This document shows, piece by piece, positions 8,291 through 17,107 of a DNA stretch of 64,000 bases. Origin of the DNA: Hansschlegelia beijingensis (GTDB lineage: Bacteria; Pseudomonadota; Alphaproteobacteria; Rhizobiales; Methylopilaceae); NCBI RefSeq assembly GCF_014196425.1, contig NZ_JACIDR010000005.1, positions 1 through 64,000 on the forward strand. The letters are read 5' to 3'. Below the pieces are notes generated by a model. The model did not search any database, was not told the DNA's origin, and saw only the letters and a program-made list of their open reading frames with translations. Position 1 is the stretch's first letter. The number at the start of each line of letters is the position of its first letter. Both the position numbers and the translations under genes were made by a program.

Positions 8291-8986
8291 TCAGATGGCG
8301 CGCCCCACAAGCGCGCCGATGAGTGCTGTCGCGCCCATCGCGACGGCGCCCCAGAAGGTCACGCGAAGCATCGGGCGCAGCACACCTGCCCCGCCCGCCC
8401 GTGCCCCGACGGCCCCGAGCACCGCCAGCCCGGCAAGGGAGCCGATCGACACCGCCGCGCCCGTCAGTTGCGTCGGAGCCAGCACGGCTATGACGAGAGG
8501 GAGAAGAGCCCCGCTTGCGAAGGTCGCGGCGGAGGTGAGCGCAGCCTGCACCGGTCGCGCGGCGACGTGCTCGGCAAGGCCGAGCTCGTCGCGGGCATGG
8601 GCGGCGAACGCGTCCTTCGCGGTCATTTGCTCGGCCACCTTGCGGGCGAGGTCGGGCTCGACGCCGCGTTCCACATAGATCTGCGTCAGCTCGTTCAGCT
8701 CGGCATCCGGCATGGTCGCGAGCTCATGCCGCTCGCGCTCGAGGTCGGCCTGTTCCGTATCGGCCTGGGAACTGACGGAAACATACTCGCCCGCCGCCAT
8801 CGACATCGCGCCGGCGACGAGGCTTGCGATGCCGGCCACAATGACCTCGCCGGGCCCCTTCGCCGCGGCCGCGACACCGACCACCAGGCTGGCGGTCGAG
8901 ATGATCCCGTCATTGGCGCCGAGCACGGCGGCGCGAAGCCAGCCGATCCGATGGATGAGGTGCGTTTCCCGATGCAAAGGGTGCAT
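8291..8986 (-). CDS. VIT1/CCC1-family iron/manganese transporter
   Basis: 231 residues from an ATG preceded by GAGGGG. Begins MHPLHRETHLIHRIGWLRAA followed by VLGANDGIISTASLVVGVAA, the family signature. A cytoplasmic insert rich in Glu follows (SQADTEQADLERERHELATM), as in the metal-binding domain of VIT proteins, then more helices to the C-terminus. Bacterial members export or sequester Fe2+ or Mn2+. It lies convergent with the flavocytochrome, so the island combines iron reduction and iron disposal. Confidence 0.88.
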   Translation of the reverse strand: MHPLHRETHLIHRIGWLRAAVLGANDGIISTASLVVGVAAAAKGPGEVIVAGIASLVAGAMSMAAGEYVSVSSQADTEQADLERERHELATMPDAELNELTQIYVERGVEPDLARKVAEQMTAKDAFAAHARDELGLAEHVAARPVQAALTSAATFASGALLPLVIAVLAPTQLTGAAVSIGSLAGLAVLGAVGARAGGAGVLRPMLRVTFWGAVAMGATALIGALVGRAI

Positions 8987-9244
8987 GTCGTCCCCTCGTG
9001 AACCCGACAACCCTATTCTCGCGGCGAAGAGGCGCAACGCGCGTCGCTCTCTCCCGTGCTCAGGCGAACCGGATTTCCTCCTGACGGCTGGGAGCATCGT
9101 CCCGATACCTCGGGCTCAGCGTCGCCCCGCCGCGTCGGACCGTCGCCGGATTCGCCAGCTGGGCGTCGGCGCTGCGCGCTCAGGCAAGACAAGAAGCGAG
9201 CAGGATCGCTCCCCCCGCCCTTGCGGGCATATGAGATCTCTCTA

Positions 9245-9270
9245 AATTAGCATTTGCTGTATTAATTAGC
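9245..9270 (+). promoter_or_regulatory. Candidate operator: AATTAGC direct repeats before ArsR-family gene
   Basis: Two AATTAGC copies, 19 bp start to start, in the AT-rich stretch that ends four bases before the ATG of the ArsR-family gene. This is the only strongly AT-rich segment nearby, and overlap with the ribosome-binding region suits autorepression. BigR-type operators are AT-rich and similarly placed. Confidence 0.4.
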
Positions 9271-9274
9271 TCCG

Positions 9275-9607
9275 ATGACCCGCTCCCCCGTTTCCCTCGA
9301 TGATCTCGAGACCGCGACCGAAGTCGCGGACATCCTCCGTGCGCTCGCCAACGAGCGCCGGCTGATGATCGCCTGCAAGCTCGTGGAGTGGGGGGAGGCG
9401 AACGTCACGACGCTCGCGGGAGCCGTCGGGCTCTCGCAATCCGCTCTGTCGCAGCATCTGGCGAAGATGCGCGAGGAGGGAATTGTGACCTTTCGCCGGG
9501 AGAGCCAGACGCTCTGGTATCGGATCGCCGATCCCCGGATCGAGCAGCTTTTTGCGACCCTGCACGGGCTCTTCTGCAGCCCGAAAGCCACGGGCGCTTC
9601 GGAGTAG
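9275..9607 (+). CDS. ArsR/SmtB-family repressor, BigR-like
   Basis: 110 residues: winged helix with [20 protein letters not shown] and recognition helix [20 protein letters not shown]. Cys residues at MIACKL and LFCSP match the pair that senses sulfide/persulfide in BigR and SqrR. Its immediate downstream partners are two YeeE/YedE sulfur-transport proteins, as in bigR operons, so sulfide or persulfide sensing is the likely role (inference from Cys and context). The usual persulfide dioxygenase (blh) is not present here. Confidence 0.82.
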   Translation: MTRSPVSLDDLETATEVADILRALANERRLMIACKLVEWGEANVTTLAGAVGLSQSALSQHLAKMREEGIVTFRRESQTLWYRIADPRIEQLFATLHGLFCSPKATGASE

Positions 9608-9611
9608 CCTC

Positions 9612-10037
9612 ATGACCGCGTTCACACCTCTCTCAGCGCTGGCGGGCGGCCTGATGATCGGCGCCGCCGCCGCGCTCCTGCTGCTGCTGAACGGCCGGAT
9701 CGCCGGGATCAGCGGCATCCTCGGGGGCCTCCTGCCGCCGCAGGCCGGCGACGCCGCATGGCGCGTCGCCTTCGTCGCGGGGCTCCTTCTCGCGCCGGTC
9801 GCCTACGCGGCGCTCGGCCATGCGACGCCGGCCGTTTCGCTCGAGGCCTCCACGCCGCTGCTCGTCGTCTCGGGGCTCCTCGTCGGGTTCGGCGCCCGGC
9901 TGGGATCGGGCTGCACCAGCGGGCACGGCGTCTGCGGCATCGGACGCGGGTCGCGCCGCTCGCTCGTCGCGACCGCGATCTTCATGGCGGTCGCCGTCGC
10001 GACCGTCTTCGTCACCCGCCACGTCCTCGGAGCCTGA
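9612..10037 (+). CDS. YeeE/YedE-family sulfur transport protein, first half
   Basis: 141 residues, about four membrane helices. Carries [20 protein letters not shown], the conserved Cys motif of the thiosulfate/sulfur carrier family (TsuA/YeeE). Start is 4 bp after the repressor stop. The full-length YeeE protein is about twice as long; here the two halves are separate genes, of which this is the N-terminal one. Role: uptake or export of a reduced sulfur species under control of the adjacent regulator (inference). Confidence 0.87.
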   Translation: MTAFTPLSALAGGLMIGAAAALLLLLNGRIAGISGILGGLLPPQAGDAAWRVAFVAGLLLAPVAYAALGHATPAVSLEASTPLLVVSGLLVGFGARLGSGCTSGHGVCGIGRGSRRSLVATAIFMAVAVATVFVTRHVLGA

Positions 10038-10038
10038 G

Positions 10039-10485
10039 ATGGCGCGCATCCTCTCCGCCTTCGCCATTGGCCTGCTCTTCGGCTTCGGCCTCCTCGCCTC
10101 GCAGATGGCGAACCCCGCTAAGGTGCTCGCCTTCCTGGACGTCTTCGGCGCCTGGGACCCGAGCCTCGCCTTCGTGATGGGCGGCGCCGTGATCGTCTCG
10201 TCCTTGGGCTATCTCGCGGCGCGCCGCCTGGGCCACGCCGTGCTGGCGCCCAAGCTCGACATCCCGAGCCGCCGGGACATCGACCCGCGCCTCGTCGCGG
10301 GCGCCGCGCTCTTCGGTCTCGGCTGGGGCCTTGTCGGGATCTGCCCCGGCCCCGCCCTGACGCTGCTGTCGATCCTCCCCCGCGAGGCCAGCATCTTCGT
10401 GGCCTCTATGCTCGTCGGGATGGCGCTGTTCCGGCTCGTGCCGCAGAGCGGGGTGGCGTCCACGCTCCGGGAGGCGGATGCGTGA
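10039..10485 (+). CDS. YeeE/YedE-family sulfur transport protein, second half (DUF6691-like)
   Basis: 148 residues with four to five membrane helices. Motifs GFGLLASQMANPAKVLAFLD and GLGWGLVGICPGPALT are typical of the second YeeE/YedE half; C in GICPGP is the conserved thiol. The ATG is one base after the previous stop, so the pair is translated together. It probably forms one channel with the preceding protein. Confidence 0.87.
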   Translation: MARILSAFAIGLLFGFGLLASQMANPAKVLAFLDVFGAWDPSLAFVMGGAVIVSSLGYLAARRLGHAVLAPKLDIPSRRDIDPRLVAGAALFGLGWGLVGICPGPALTLLSILPREASIFVASMLVGMALFRLVPQSGVASTLREADA

Positions 10486-10841
10486 CCCTCCGCTCGTCAC
10501 GGCGGGACGCCCGACAGCCCGTTGCCGGAGATCTCCCCGGACAACTGCCGGGAGGGGCGTCCTGGCTCTTACGGGGCTTCAAGGAGCGCGCTGCTGACTG
10601 CCTCCGGAAAGCAGGCGCCCTCAGCTTCTGAATAGGGTCAGCCGCAGCCGGTCTTCAGCAGCCGCTTGGCGCCAGCAAAGAAGGATGCGATTCGTCCGGT
10701 TTTCCTCGGTCCTAAGGAGAACACTGCCGGACTCTCGATGTTCCGCTTCTGCTTGGCGCCTTTAATCCGCGGCCCAACATGGCGCGGGCGCTGATCCGTC
10801 CTAGTTGTCCGCCAACAAGCAGACAACCCAGGAAGATTGCG
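10486..10841. other. Intergenic region containing repeat copy A
   Basis: No supported gene. The right half (from about 10671) is the first copy of a diverged inverted repeat; the left part shows nothing recognisable. Confidence 0.5.
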
Positions 10842-10877
10842 ATGGCCACCATAGATGCGGCGTCGATCGTTCAAGCC
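10671..10877 (+). repeat. Diverged inverted repeat, copy A (left of haem operon)
   Basis: Contains GAGAACACTGCCGG, GATGTTCCGCTTCTGC, TGGCGCCT and GCGGCGTCGATCGTTCAAGC in this order. The same blocks occur in the same order on the opposite strand at 17705-17891, with divergent sequence between. The last block runs into the coding start of the 70-residue protein at 10842. Confidence 0.75.
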
Positions 10878-11054
10878 CGCAGAACGGTTCTTGCGGCCTT
10901 GAACGAAGCATTCGCTGACCACACCAGTCGGGGCTTCAAGCCCTACGAATTCGGATCCGATGTCTCCCCGTTGATCAACGCCTTCGCCGCTTTGGCGATC
11001 CTCGAACAAGAGGAGCCCTCTGAGCCTGGCGCAGCAAGCCGCTCCGATGATTGA
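10842..11054 (+). CDS. 70-residue protein of unknown function
   Basis: Begins MATIDAASIVQARRTVLAAL, then an acidic, Phe-containing middle (FKPYEFGSDVSPLINAFAAL) and a Glu/Ser-rich tail. The ATG is preceded by AGGAAG at good spacing. The first dozen residues recur (MTATDAASIVQA) at the second repeat copy near 17740, where the frame then diverges, so this appears to be the intact member of a duplicated small gene. No known domain was recognised. Predicted soluble. Confidence 0.45.
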   Translation: MATIDAASIVQARRTVLAALNEAFADHTSRGFKPYEFGSDVSPLINAFAALAILEQEEPSEPGAASRSDD

Positions 11055-11417
11055 GGCGGCCCGGCCTGGCGGGCGGACTGTTCCAAGACGGCCACCGGAA
11101 CGCCGAGGAACCGCGCCTCGGCTGAAGATCCCTCGCTAGAAAGTGACGACGGCCGCGGACGACGGGAGGCGGGTGCGCATCCGGCGTCAGCCTTCGACAT
11201 GAGCGAGGGCTGGCGTGGCGGGTGCTCGGCGCGGATCGGACGAGCAGTCGTCATCGGGGCTCGCGCCCCCGACGACCTTGTAATTTTTCCATCTATAAGA
11301 AAGAGCGGTCGCTTCTTCCAAGTATTCCAAGTTGAAGCCCATCAACTCTCTTGATCGCATCTTGTCTGGCGCAAGGTCTTTGCCCTAAACGGCTCGGGCA
11401 AATCGGGGCTTCGCGTT
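11055..11417. promoter_or_regulatory. Leader region of haem-uptake operon
   Basis: 363 bp without a supported gene. The last 140 bp are noticeably richer in A+T (TTGTAATTTTTCCATCTATAAG at 11278-11299) and probably hold the promoter of the TonB receptor. I found no convincing Fur, Irr or RirA site by eye. Confidence 0.35.
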
Positions 11418-13754
11418 ATGACCAGACTTCTCCTTGCCGCCGCGGGCGTCGCGGCGGGTGTGGGCGCTTACGTCTTTTCGTGTGCGGCTTCAGCTCAACC
11501 GCAGATGGCCGAGAACAATGCGCTCGACACGCGGCGACTGGAGCCAAGTGCGGACTCCGAGCCGCTGGAAGAGATTTCAGTCACGGCTACACGGCAGCCG
11601 ACGCAGGTGCTCGACGTGCCAGGCGTTGTATCCGTCACCACACGCAAGCAGATCGACGAGCGGCAGATCCGCGACGCTCAGGACCTGGTGCGCTACGAAC
11701 CTGGCATCAACGTGCCGCGGCAGACCTCGGGCACGGATCCATTCGGCAACCTCGGGTCGTTTAACATCCGCGGGGTGTCCGGCAACCGCGTGCAGATCCA
11801 AGTCGACGGGACACGTGTCCAGGAGCAGATCACCGACGGCAACCGCGGCTTCTTCGACTTCCCGACGCTAAAGGCGGTGGAGATCCAGCGCGGCCCCGGA
11901 TCGGTGCTCTGGGGGGCGGACGCGCTCGGCGGCGTGGTGTCGTTCCGCACGCTCGACCCCGGGGATCTGCTAGACGGAACGAGGCCGGTCGCCGGCCGGA
12001 CGGAGACCTCCTTCGACAGCTTCAATGACCGCTTCAGCAAGACCGGCATGGCGGCGTCCCAGCTGACGCCGGAACTGCAGGCGATCTTGATCCTGAACCA
12101 GGCGAGTTACCACGAGGGCAAGCTCCGCAAGGCGCGCGCGGACGGCGGCGACTGGGGATGCCCACGCGTCCCGGATGCAATCCGCTGCGACGAACTGAAC
12201 CCGCTCGACGGCACGTCGTGGAACGCGCTCAGCAAATTTGTCTGGACGCCGACCGACGACCACAAAGTTACGTTGACAGGCGAGATCTTCGACTCGACTG
12301 GCAAGATCCAGCAGTTGTATGATTACGGACTTCAGCCGACCGGCGCCTTCAACGGCGAATACGAACGCAAGCAGGACCAGACGCGCGAGCGTCTGTCGCT
12401 TGCGCATGAATGGAACGTCGGGACGACGTGGCTGGACCAGCTGCGCTGGCAGGTCTCGTTCTCGCCGCAGAAGCGGGAGCTGAATTCCGATCGGTTCACG
12501 CGCACCGCGCTTGGCGTCGAGCGTCGGACCTACGATCTCCTGAGATACGAGGAGAAGTTCCTGCAAGGCGACCTGCAACTGACCTCGGTCGCCGAGACTG
12601 GGCCAGTCAGCCACCGCTTCACCTACGGCTTCCAGGGCGACTTCACGAAGACGAATTATGAGCGGCGGACGCTTGTCACCGACATCGCCACGGGCGTGAC
12701 CACGCCCGGCGTTGTCAGCGGCTTCGCCAACGCCGAAACTATGCGCGGCGATCTTTACCTGCAGGACGAGATCAAGCTCTTCGGCGACCGGCTGAAGGTC
12801 ACGCCGGGCGCGCGATGGGCGAACTACCAGATCGATCCGAAGGGAGGCGTCTACACGCCGATCCCCGGCTTCGGCGATCCCGAGAAGCAGAACTCCAGCA
12901 GACTGATCCCGCAGATCGGCGCGCTCTACAAGCTGACCGACGAGTACTCGGTCTACGGACGCTACGCCGAGGGCTTCAAGATGCCGACGGCGCAACAGCT
13001 CTACACGTCCTCGCCTGGCGTCGCCTTCAACCTCATCCCGGCCCCCGACCTCAAGCCTGAAAGCGTCAAGTCCTATGAGGCCGGATTGCGGGCTCAGTAT
13101 GGTGCGTCAGACTATTTCCAAGAAGCGTGGTTCTCGGCAGGCGTCTTCAAGGCGGATTATGCCAATTTCATCCAGAGTTTCTACAACGTCCCTGGCACCA
13201 ACGACTATACCTACCGCAACCTGTCCCAGGTTAAGATCTGGGGCCTCGAGGCGTCCGGCGAGGTGCGGCTGTCCGATCGCTGGTCCGTCAACGGCACGTT
13301 GTCCTGGCAACGCGCGAACCAGCGCGCGGAACGCGGCGCGGCCAAGACGCCATTCGACGGCGCGATCCCGTTGGTCGGCGTGCTCGGCGTAAAGTGGCGC
13401 GATCCCGCGCTCGGGCTCGAGATCGAGGGCGTCGGCACCTTCGCGCAAGGGGTGAAGCGTGCGAGCTCCGACGGCCAAGACCTGCCGGAAACGCTGCAGA
13501 TCTTCAAGCCGGGCGGCTACGCCGTATTCGACCTGTTCGCCAACTGGTCCCCCCCGATCGCGGTTTCGGGCTCGATCAGGGCGGTGACGTTCCGCGGCGC
13601 GATTCTGAACATGTTCGACAGGCGCTACTTCAAGACGCCGCTGCCCTACACGTTCAACGTCAGGCCCTCGAGCGCGGTCGCGATCTCCAACCCTCTGGAG
13701 CTTCAGACCGCGCCCGGCCGGACCTTCAAGATCAGCGCCTCCGTCGACTTCTGA
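11418..13754 (+). CDS. TonB-dependent haem/haemoglobin receptor
   Basis: 778 residues, typical length. Signal peptide to about residue 29 (FSCAASAQ), TonB-box-like LEEISVTATR, plug domain with DLVRYEPGINV, NIRGVSGNRVQIQVDGTRV and GPGSVLWGADALGGVVSFRT (the latter is typical of TonB-dependent haemoglobin/transferrin/lactoferrin receptors), and a 22-strand barrel with VYGRYAEGFKMPTAQQLY (FRAP-like region) and SYEAGLRAQY, ending in FKISASVDF with terminal Phe. It imports haem through the outer membrane. The following three genes are closely spaced and complete a haem operon. Confidence 0.88.
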   Translation: MTRLLLAAAGVAAGVGAYVFSCAASAQPQMAENNALDTRRLEPSADSEPLEEISVTATRQPTQVLDVPGVVSVTTRKQIDERQIRDAQDLVRYEPGINVPRQTSGTDPFGNLGSFNIRGVSGNRVQIQVDGTRVQEQITDGNRGFFDFPTLKAVEIQRGPGSVLWGADALGGVVSFRTLDPGDLLDGTRPVAGRTETSFDSFNDRFSKTGMAASQLTPELQAILILNQASYHEGKLRKARADGGDWGCPRVPDAIRCDELNPLDGTSWNALSKFVWTPTDDHKVTLTGEIFDSTGKIQQLYDYGLQPTGAFNGEYERKQDQTRERLSLAHEWNVGTTWLDQLRWQVSFSPQKRELNSDRFTRTALGVERRTYDLLRYEEKFLQGDLQLTSVAETGPVSHRFTYGFQGDFTKTNYERRTLVTDIATGVTTPGVVSGFANAETMRGDLYLQDEIKLFGDRLKVTPGARWANYQIDPKGGVYTPIPGFGDPEKQNSSRLIPQIGALYKLTDEYSVYGRYAEGFKMPTAQQLYTSSPGVAFNLIPAPDLKPESVKSYEAGLRAQYGASDYFQEAWFSAGVFKADYANFIQSFYNVPGTNDYTYRNLSQVKIWGLEASGEVRLSDRWSVNGTLSWQRANQRAERGAAKTPFDGAIPLVGVLGVKWRDPALGLEIEGVGTFAQGVKRASSDGQDLPETLQIFKPGGYAVFDLFANWSPPIAVSGSIRAVTFRGAILNMFDRRYFKTPLPYTFNVRPSSAVAISNPLELQTAPGRTFKISASVDF

Positions 13755-13808
13755 TCGCACGCGTCGTCGCCCGCGCGAGCGACACCTGTTCCTCATTGGA
13801 GATTCATC

Positions 13809-14531
13809 ATGACCGAACCTGCCACCCGGCCGGAGCGCGAAGCGCTGCCCATTGCGCCGCGCGAACTCATCGACCGCCTGCCGCTGCTCGGCCGCGCAAT
13901 GCTCACCGCTACCAAGGGCGGCGCGACGCATGAGCGGATAGGCCTGGTCCAGAAAACGGCGGTGGAGGGCGACGCTGCCTTGCTTTCGGGCGATTGCCAC
14001 GACGCGCGCATCGATCTCGGCACCCTCGCGCGCGTCGTTGCGGACCGCTCCGGCAAAATGAAGGACCGCGTGCTGCCGCGGTTGGAGTTCCAGACCGCGG
14101 ACGGCGAAACGGTCTTCAGCGTGATTGCGCTGGACGGGATCGAGCCGTTCGAGGCGGCGCTCGCCTCGACCCCCGTCGGAAAGAGCCTGCCGCCAAAAGA
14201 GAAGCCCGCCGCGGGCCCAGCTGAACTCGCGGAGGATGACCCGGGTCAGGCGCCCTTCGCCGCGGCCCGCGACGCCGGCGGCGAGGTCACGATCGCGCTC
14301 GCGCTGCCGGGGCTGGCCCAGCGTTGGCGCGGCCGCGTCGCCGAGATCACGCCGGCGATGGGCTTCATCAACGTGATGACTTCGGACTTCCACCTGCACC
14401 TACGCGGCGGCGCTATCGCGTCGTGGAGGCGAGAGGAAATGGAGGACGGGCTCATGTTCTCGGCCGAGGATCATCTCGGCGCACCGACCGGCCTCACCAT
14501 TTCTGGCCCCGCATCATCGTTTTCGGCATGA
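13809..14531 (+). CDS. HutX/HemS-like haem utilisation protein
   Basis: 240 residues, no signal peptide. Two related modules seem present: residues about 20-120 (GRAMLTATKGGATHERIGLV, then LPRLEFQTADGETVFSVIAL) and about 155-235 (WRGRVAEITPAMGFINVMTS followed by DFHLHLRGGAIASW). The latter pattern, with a His-containing DFHLHL strand and a basic strand, resembles the HemS/ChuX/HutX fold that carries or degrades haem in the cytoplasm. The protein is shorter than HemS (about 350) and longer than HutX. Assignment rests partly on its place after the haem receptor. Stop overlaps the next start (ATGA). Confidence 0.6.
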   Translation: MTEPATRPEREALPIAPRELIDRLPLLGRAMLTATKGGATHERIGLVQKTAVEGDAALLSGDCHDARIDLGTLARVVADRSGKMKDRVLPRLEFQTADGETVFSVIALDGIEPFEAALASTPVGKSLPPKEKPAAGPAELAEDDPGQAPFAAARDAGGEVTIALALPGLAQRWRGRVAEITPAMGFINVMTSDFHLHLRGGAIASWRREEMEDGLMFSAEDHLGAPTGLTISGPASSFSA

Positions 14532-15397
14532 TCCGCGAGGTTCCTCACGCCCGCGCCGCCTGGCTTGACCCCATGACCGGCGCGCCAGTAGAGCAGGGCG
14601 AACTGCTGCGCGGCCTCGCGGCCAAGCGCGCAGTCCTGCTCGGCGAGACCCATGACGTTGCGGAGATCCACCGGTGGCAGCTGCAGGTCACGACCTGCCT
14701 TCATCTGCTGCAGCCGCGGCTCGCGGTCGGATTCGAGATGTTTCCGCGGCGCCTTCAGGGCGCGCTCGACGCCTGGGTCGACGGCGCATTCACTACGCAG
14801 GAATTTCTCGAGGCCTGCGAGTGGCGATCAGTTTGGGGATTTGATCCCGAACTCTACCTGCCGCTGCTTCACTTCTGCCGGCAGCAACGCGTTCCGATGA
14901 TTGCGCTAAACTGCCGCCGCGCCCTCGTGACCGAAGTCGGCCGCGACGGCTGGGACGGGATCCCAGAGGCTGAGCGCGACGGGCTGACGCCGTCTTCGCC
15001 GGCGCAGCCCGCCCATCGCGAATGGCTGTTCGGGCTCGTCGACGGAAAGCGCATAGGCGGAGCGGCCTCGGCCGCGGATCCCGGCTTTGACCGCTTCGTG
15101 CGCGCGCAGCAGGCGTGGGACCGCGCCTTCGCCTGCAACATCGAACGCGCCCTGGCAGAAGATCGAGCAACGCTCGTGGTCGGGATCATCGGTCGCGGGC
15201 ATCTGGAATACGGATACGGCACGCCGTTTCAGCTCGCGGACCTCGGCGTGAACGACGTCGCCGTCCTGCTGCCGAACGAGGAGCCGACGCTGAGGGTGCA
15301 GCCGGACCGGAAGCGCGCCGACGCGATCTTCCGGCTTGATCGGCCGGAGCCGCCGTCCTCGTTGAGGTCGACGCCGCCCGGCCGGATCTCGGCGTGA
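14528..15397 (+). CDS. ChaN-like haem-binding protein (Tiki/EreA superfamily)
   Basis: 289 residues starting at the ATGA overlap. Motifs of the ChaN family are clear: VLLGETHDVAEIHRWQ, VGFEMFPRRLQGALDAWV, MIALNC and VVGIIGRGHLEYGYGTPFQL, with the conserved GE-H and G-GH-E residues. Campylobacter ChaN is an iron-regulated haem-binding lipoprotein; this copy has no signal peptide or lipobox in the chosen frame, so it may act in the cytoplasm. Nothing upstream in frame looks like a leader, since that is inside the previous gene. Next gene is 9 bp away. Confidence 0.78.
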   Translation: MIREVPHARAAWLDPMTGAPVEQGELLRGLAAKRAVLLGETHDVAEIHRWQLQVTTCLHLLQPRLAVGFEMFPRRLQGALDAWVDGAFTTQEFLEACEWRSVWGFDPELYLPLLHFCRQQRVPMIALNCRRALVTEVGRDGWDGIPEAERDGLTPSSPAQPAHREWLFGLVDGKRIGGAASAADPGFDRFVRAQQAWDRAFACNIERALAEDRATLVVGIIGRGHLEYGYGTPFQLADLGVNDVAVLLPNEEPTLRVQPDRKRADAIFRLDRPEPPSSLRSTPPGRISA

Positions 15398-15406
15398 GGC
15401 GGTTCG

Positions 15407-17107
15407 ATGATCGCGTTCCTCCGCCGCCTGCTCCGACTTCTGCGGCTGTGCGCCTCCGGGGCGCGGGGCCGGATCGGGCTGGTCTATCTCGTGGCCGTGC
15501 TGGCGCTCGGCTTTGCCGGCATCTGGATTTCCGTCCGCATCATCGCCTGGAACGCGGCCTTCTATAACGCGCTCCAGCAGGTGAACGGCGCGGAGATCCT
15601 GGCGCAGATCGGCGTCTTTGGTCTGCTCACCGCCGCGAGCGCGACGCTCTATCTCGTGGGCCGCTATTTGCAGAAGTTGCTGGAAATCACTTGGCGGCAG
15701 CGGATCACCGAAATCGCGCTGGATCGGTGGTTGCGGGACCAAGCCTACTGGCGGCTGCGCGCCGGCAATGGGTCGGAGGTGGAGATCGACAACCCTGACC
15801 AACGCATCGCCGACGACTGCCGGATCTTCGTGGAGCGCGCCACCGGCGAAGGCCTGGAGTTCATCCAGGCCCTCGTCGCAGTCGTGTCCTACTTTGCGGT
15901 GCTGTGGGGCCTTTCAACCTTCACGCTTGCCTTCGACGTGGGGGGCGTCAACGTCGAGATTCCGCGTTACATGGTGTGGGCCGCGCCGATCTACGTGGCG
16001 CTCGCGAGCGGGCTGACGCACTGGTTGGGCGCCCCGCTGAAGCTGCTGAACTTCGAGCAGCAGAAGCGCGAAGCCAACTTCCGCTTCGCTCTCGCGCATC
16101 TCAGGGAAGCGGCGGAGGCCGTTGCGTTGCACCGGGGAGAAGCGGCGGAGCGACGGAGCCTCGACGTCCACTTCGCCGCGATCGCTGCGAACTGGCGCAG
16201 CCTCATCAGGCGCGAATTCATCCTTGGCTGCTTCACGCGGCCCTACATGCAGACCGTCCTGCGCATCCCTATGTTCCTGGCGCTGCCCGCCTTCATCGCC
16301 GGCAAGGTGACGCTGGGCGGTCTCATGCAGGTTGCGTCGGCGTTCTCCAATGTGGTGACGACGCTGTCGTGGTTCATCTTCTCCTACCGCGATCTTGCGG
16401 AACTTGCGGCGACCGCAAGCCGTCTCGATCAGTTCTTGCTGGAAACCGACACGGCCGCCGCCGGCAAGACGGGAGCGCTGTCCGTTTTCCCCTCAGCGGA
16501 CGGCGCTCTGCGGCTGAAGGGCGTGAGGCTCGAAGCGCCGAACGGCGACGTAATCGCGCAACTGCCCGACTTAACCGCCACGCCAGGGTCGTGTTTGTGG
16601 ATCAAGGGTCCATCGGGCCTTGGCAAGAGCACGCTCATCAAGGCCATTGCGGGGCTCTGGCCGCACGGCGCTGGAACGATCGAGCGCCCCAGCGGAATAC
16701 TGGCCTTCCTTCCGCAGCGTCCTTACACGCCGCTTGGCGGGATAACCGCCGCGGCGCTCTATCCCGCGCCGGAGGACGAGAACGCGGCCGAGCGAGCGCG
16801 ACGCGTGCTTGAGGGACTCGGTCGCGATCCTGAGAGTGAACAATCGAGCTCCTCGGCGTCCGCACAGCTTGGTCTCTCTGGCGGCGAACTCCAGAAGCTC
16901 GCGCTCCGCCGGCTAATGGAGGAGCGCCCTGACTGGGCGTTTCTCGACGAACCGACCAGCGCGATGGATGAGGAGAGCGAACGCTCCGCGCTCGTGGCGC
17001 TCAGGGCGACGCTTCCTCGTTCAGCGCTCGTGATCGTTTCGCACCGACGGCCCGCAGGCCTGGAAGAAGTCATAGAACTCGATCTCGGCAGCTGCAGGCG
17101 GAGCTGA
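15407..17107 (+). CDS. SbmA/BacA-type ABC transporter with fused ATPase
   Basis: 566 residues. Membrane half (1-340) is of the SbmA/BacA type: WNAAFYNALQQVNGAEI, ITWRQRITEIALDRWLRDQAYWRL, and an EAVALHRGEAAE segment. ATPase half: Walker A GPSGLGKST (401-409), signature LSGGELQKL, Walker B WAFLDEPTSAMD and the switch SHRRP (His followed by Arg). Mycobacterial and rhizobial relatives (Rv1819c, BclA) import cobalamin or peptides. As last gene of a haem operon it may move haem or a tetrapyrrole across the inner membrane in place of a HmuTUV system, which is absent here (inference). Confidence 0.85.
   Translation: MIAFLRRLLRLLRLCASGARGRIGLVYLVAVLALGFAGIWISVRIIAWNAAFYNALQQVNGAEILAQIGVFGLLTAASATLYLVGRYLQKLLEITWRQRITEIALDRWLRDQAYWRLRAGNGSEVEIDNPDQRIADDCRIFVERATGEGLEFIQALVAVVSYFAVLWGLSTFTLAFDVGGVNVEIPRYMVWAAPIYVALASGLTHWLGAPLKLLNFEQQKREANFRFALAHLREAAEAVALHRGEAAERRSLDVHFAAIAANWRSLIRREFILGCFTRPYMQTVLRIPMFLALPAFIAGKVTLGGLMQVASAFSNVVTTLSWFIFSYRDLAELAATASRLDQFLLETDTAAAGKTGALSVFPSADGALRLKGVRLEAPNGDVIAQLPDLTATPGSCLWIKGPSGLGKSTLIKAIAGLWPHGAGTIERPSGILAFLPQRPYTPLGGITAAALYPAPEDENAAERARRVLEGLGRDPESEQSSSSASAQLGLSGGELQKLALRRLMEERPDWAFLDEPTSAMDEESERSALVALRATLPRSALVIVSHRRPAGLEEVIELDLGSCRRS

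Noticed and set aside
11278-11417. Iron-responsive (Fur, Irr or RirA) site before the haem receptor
   Set aside because: No stretch matches a known box well enough by eye; a weight-matrix scan would be needed.
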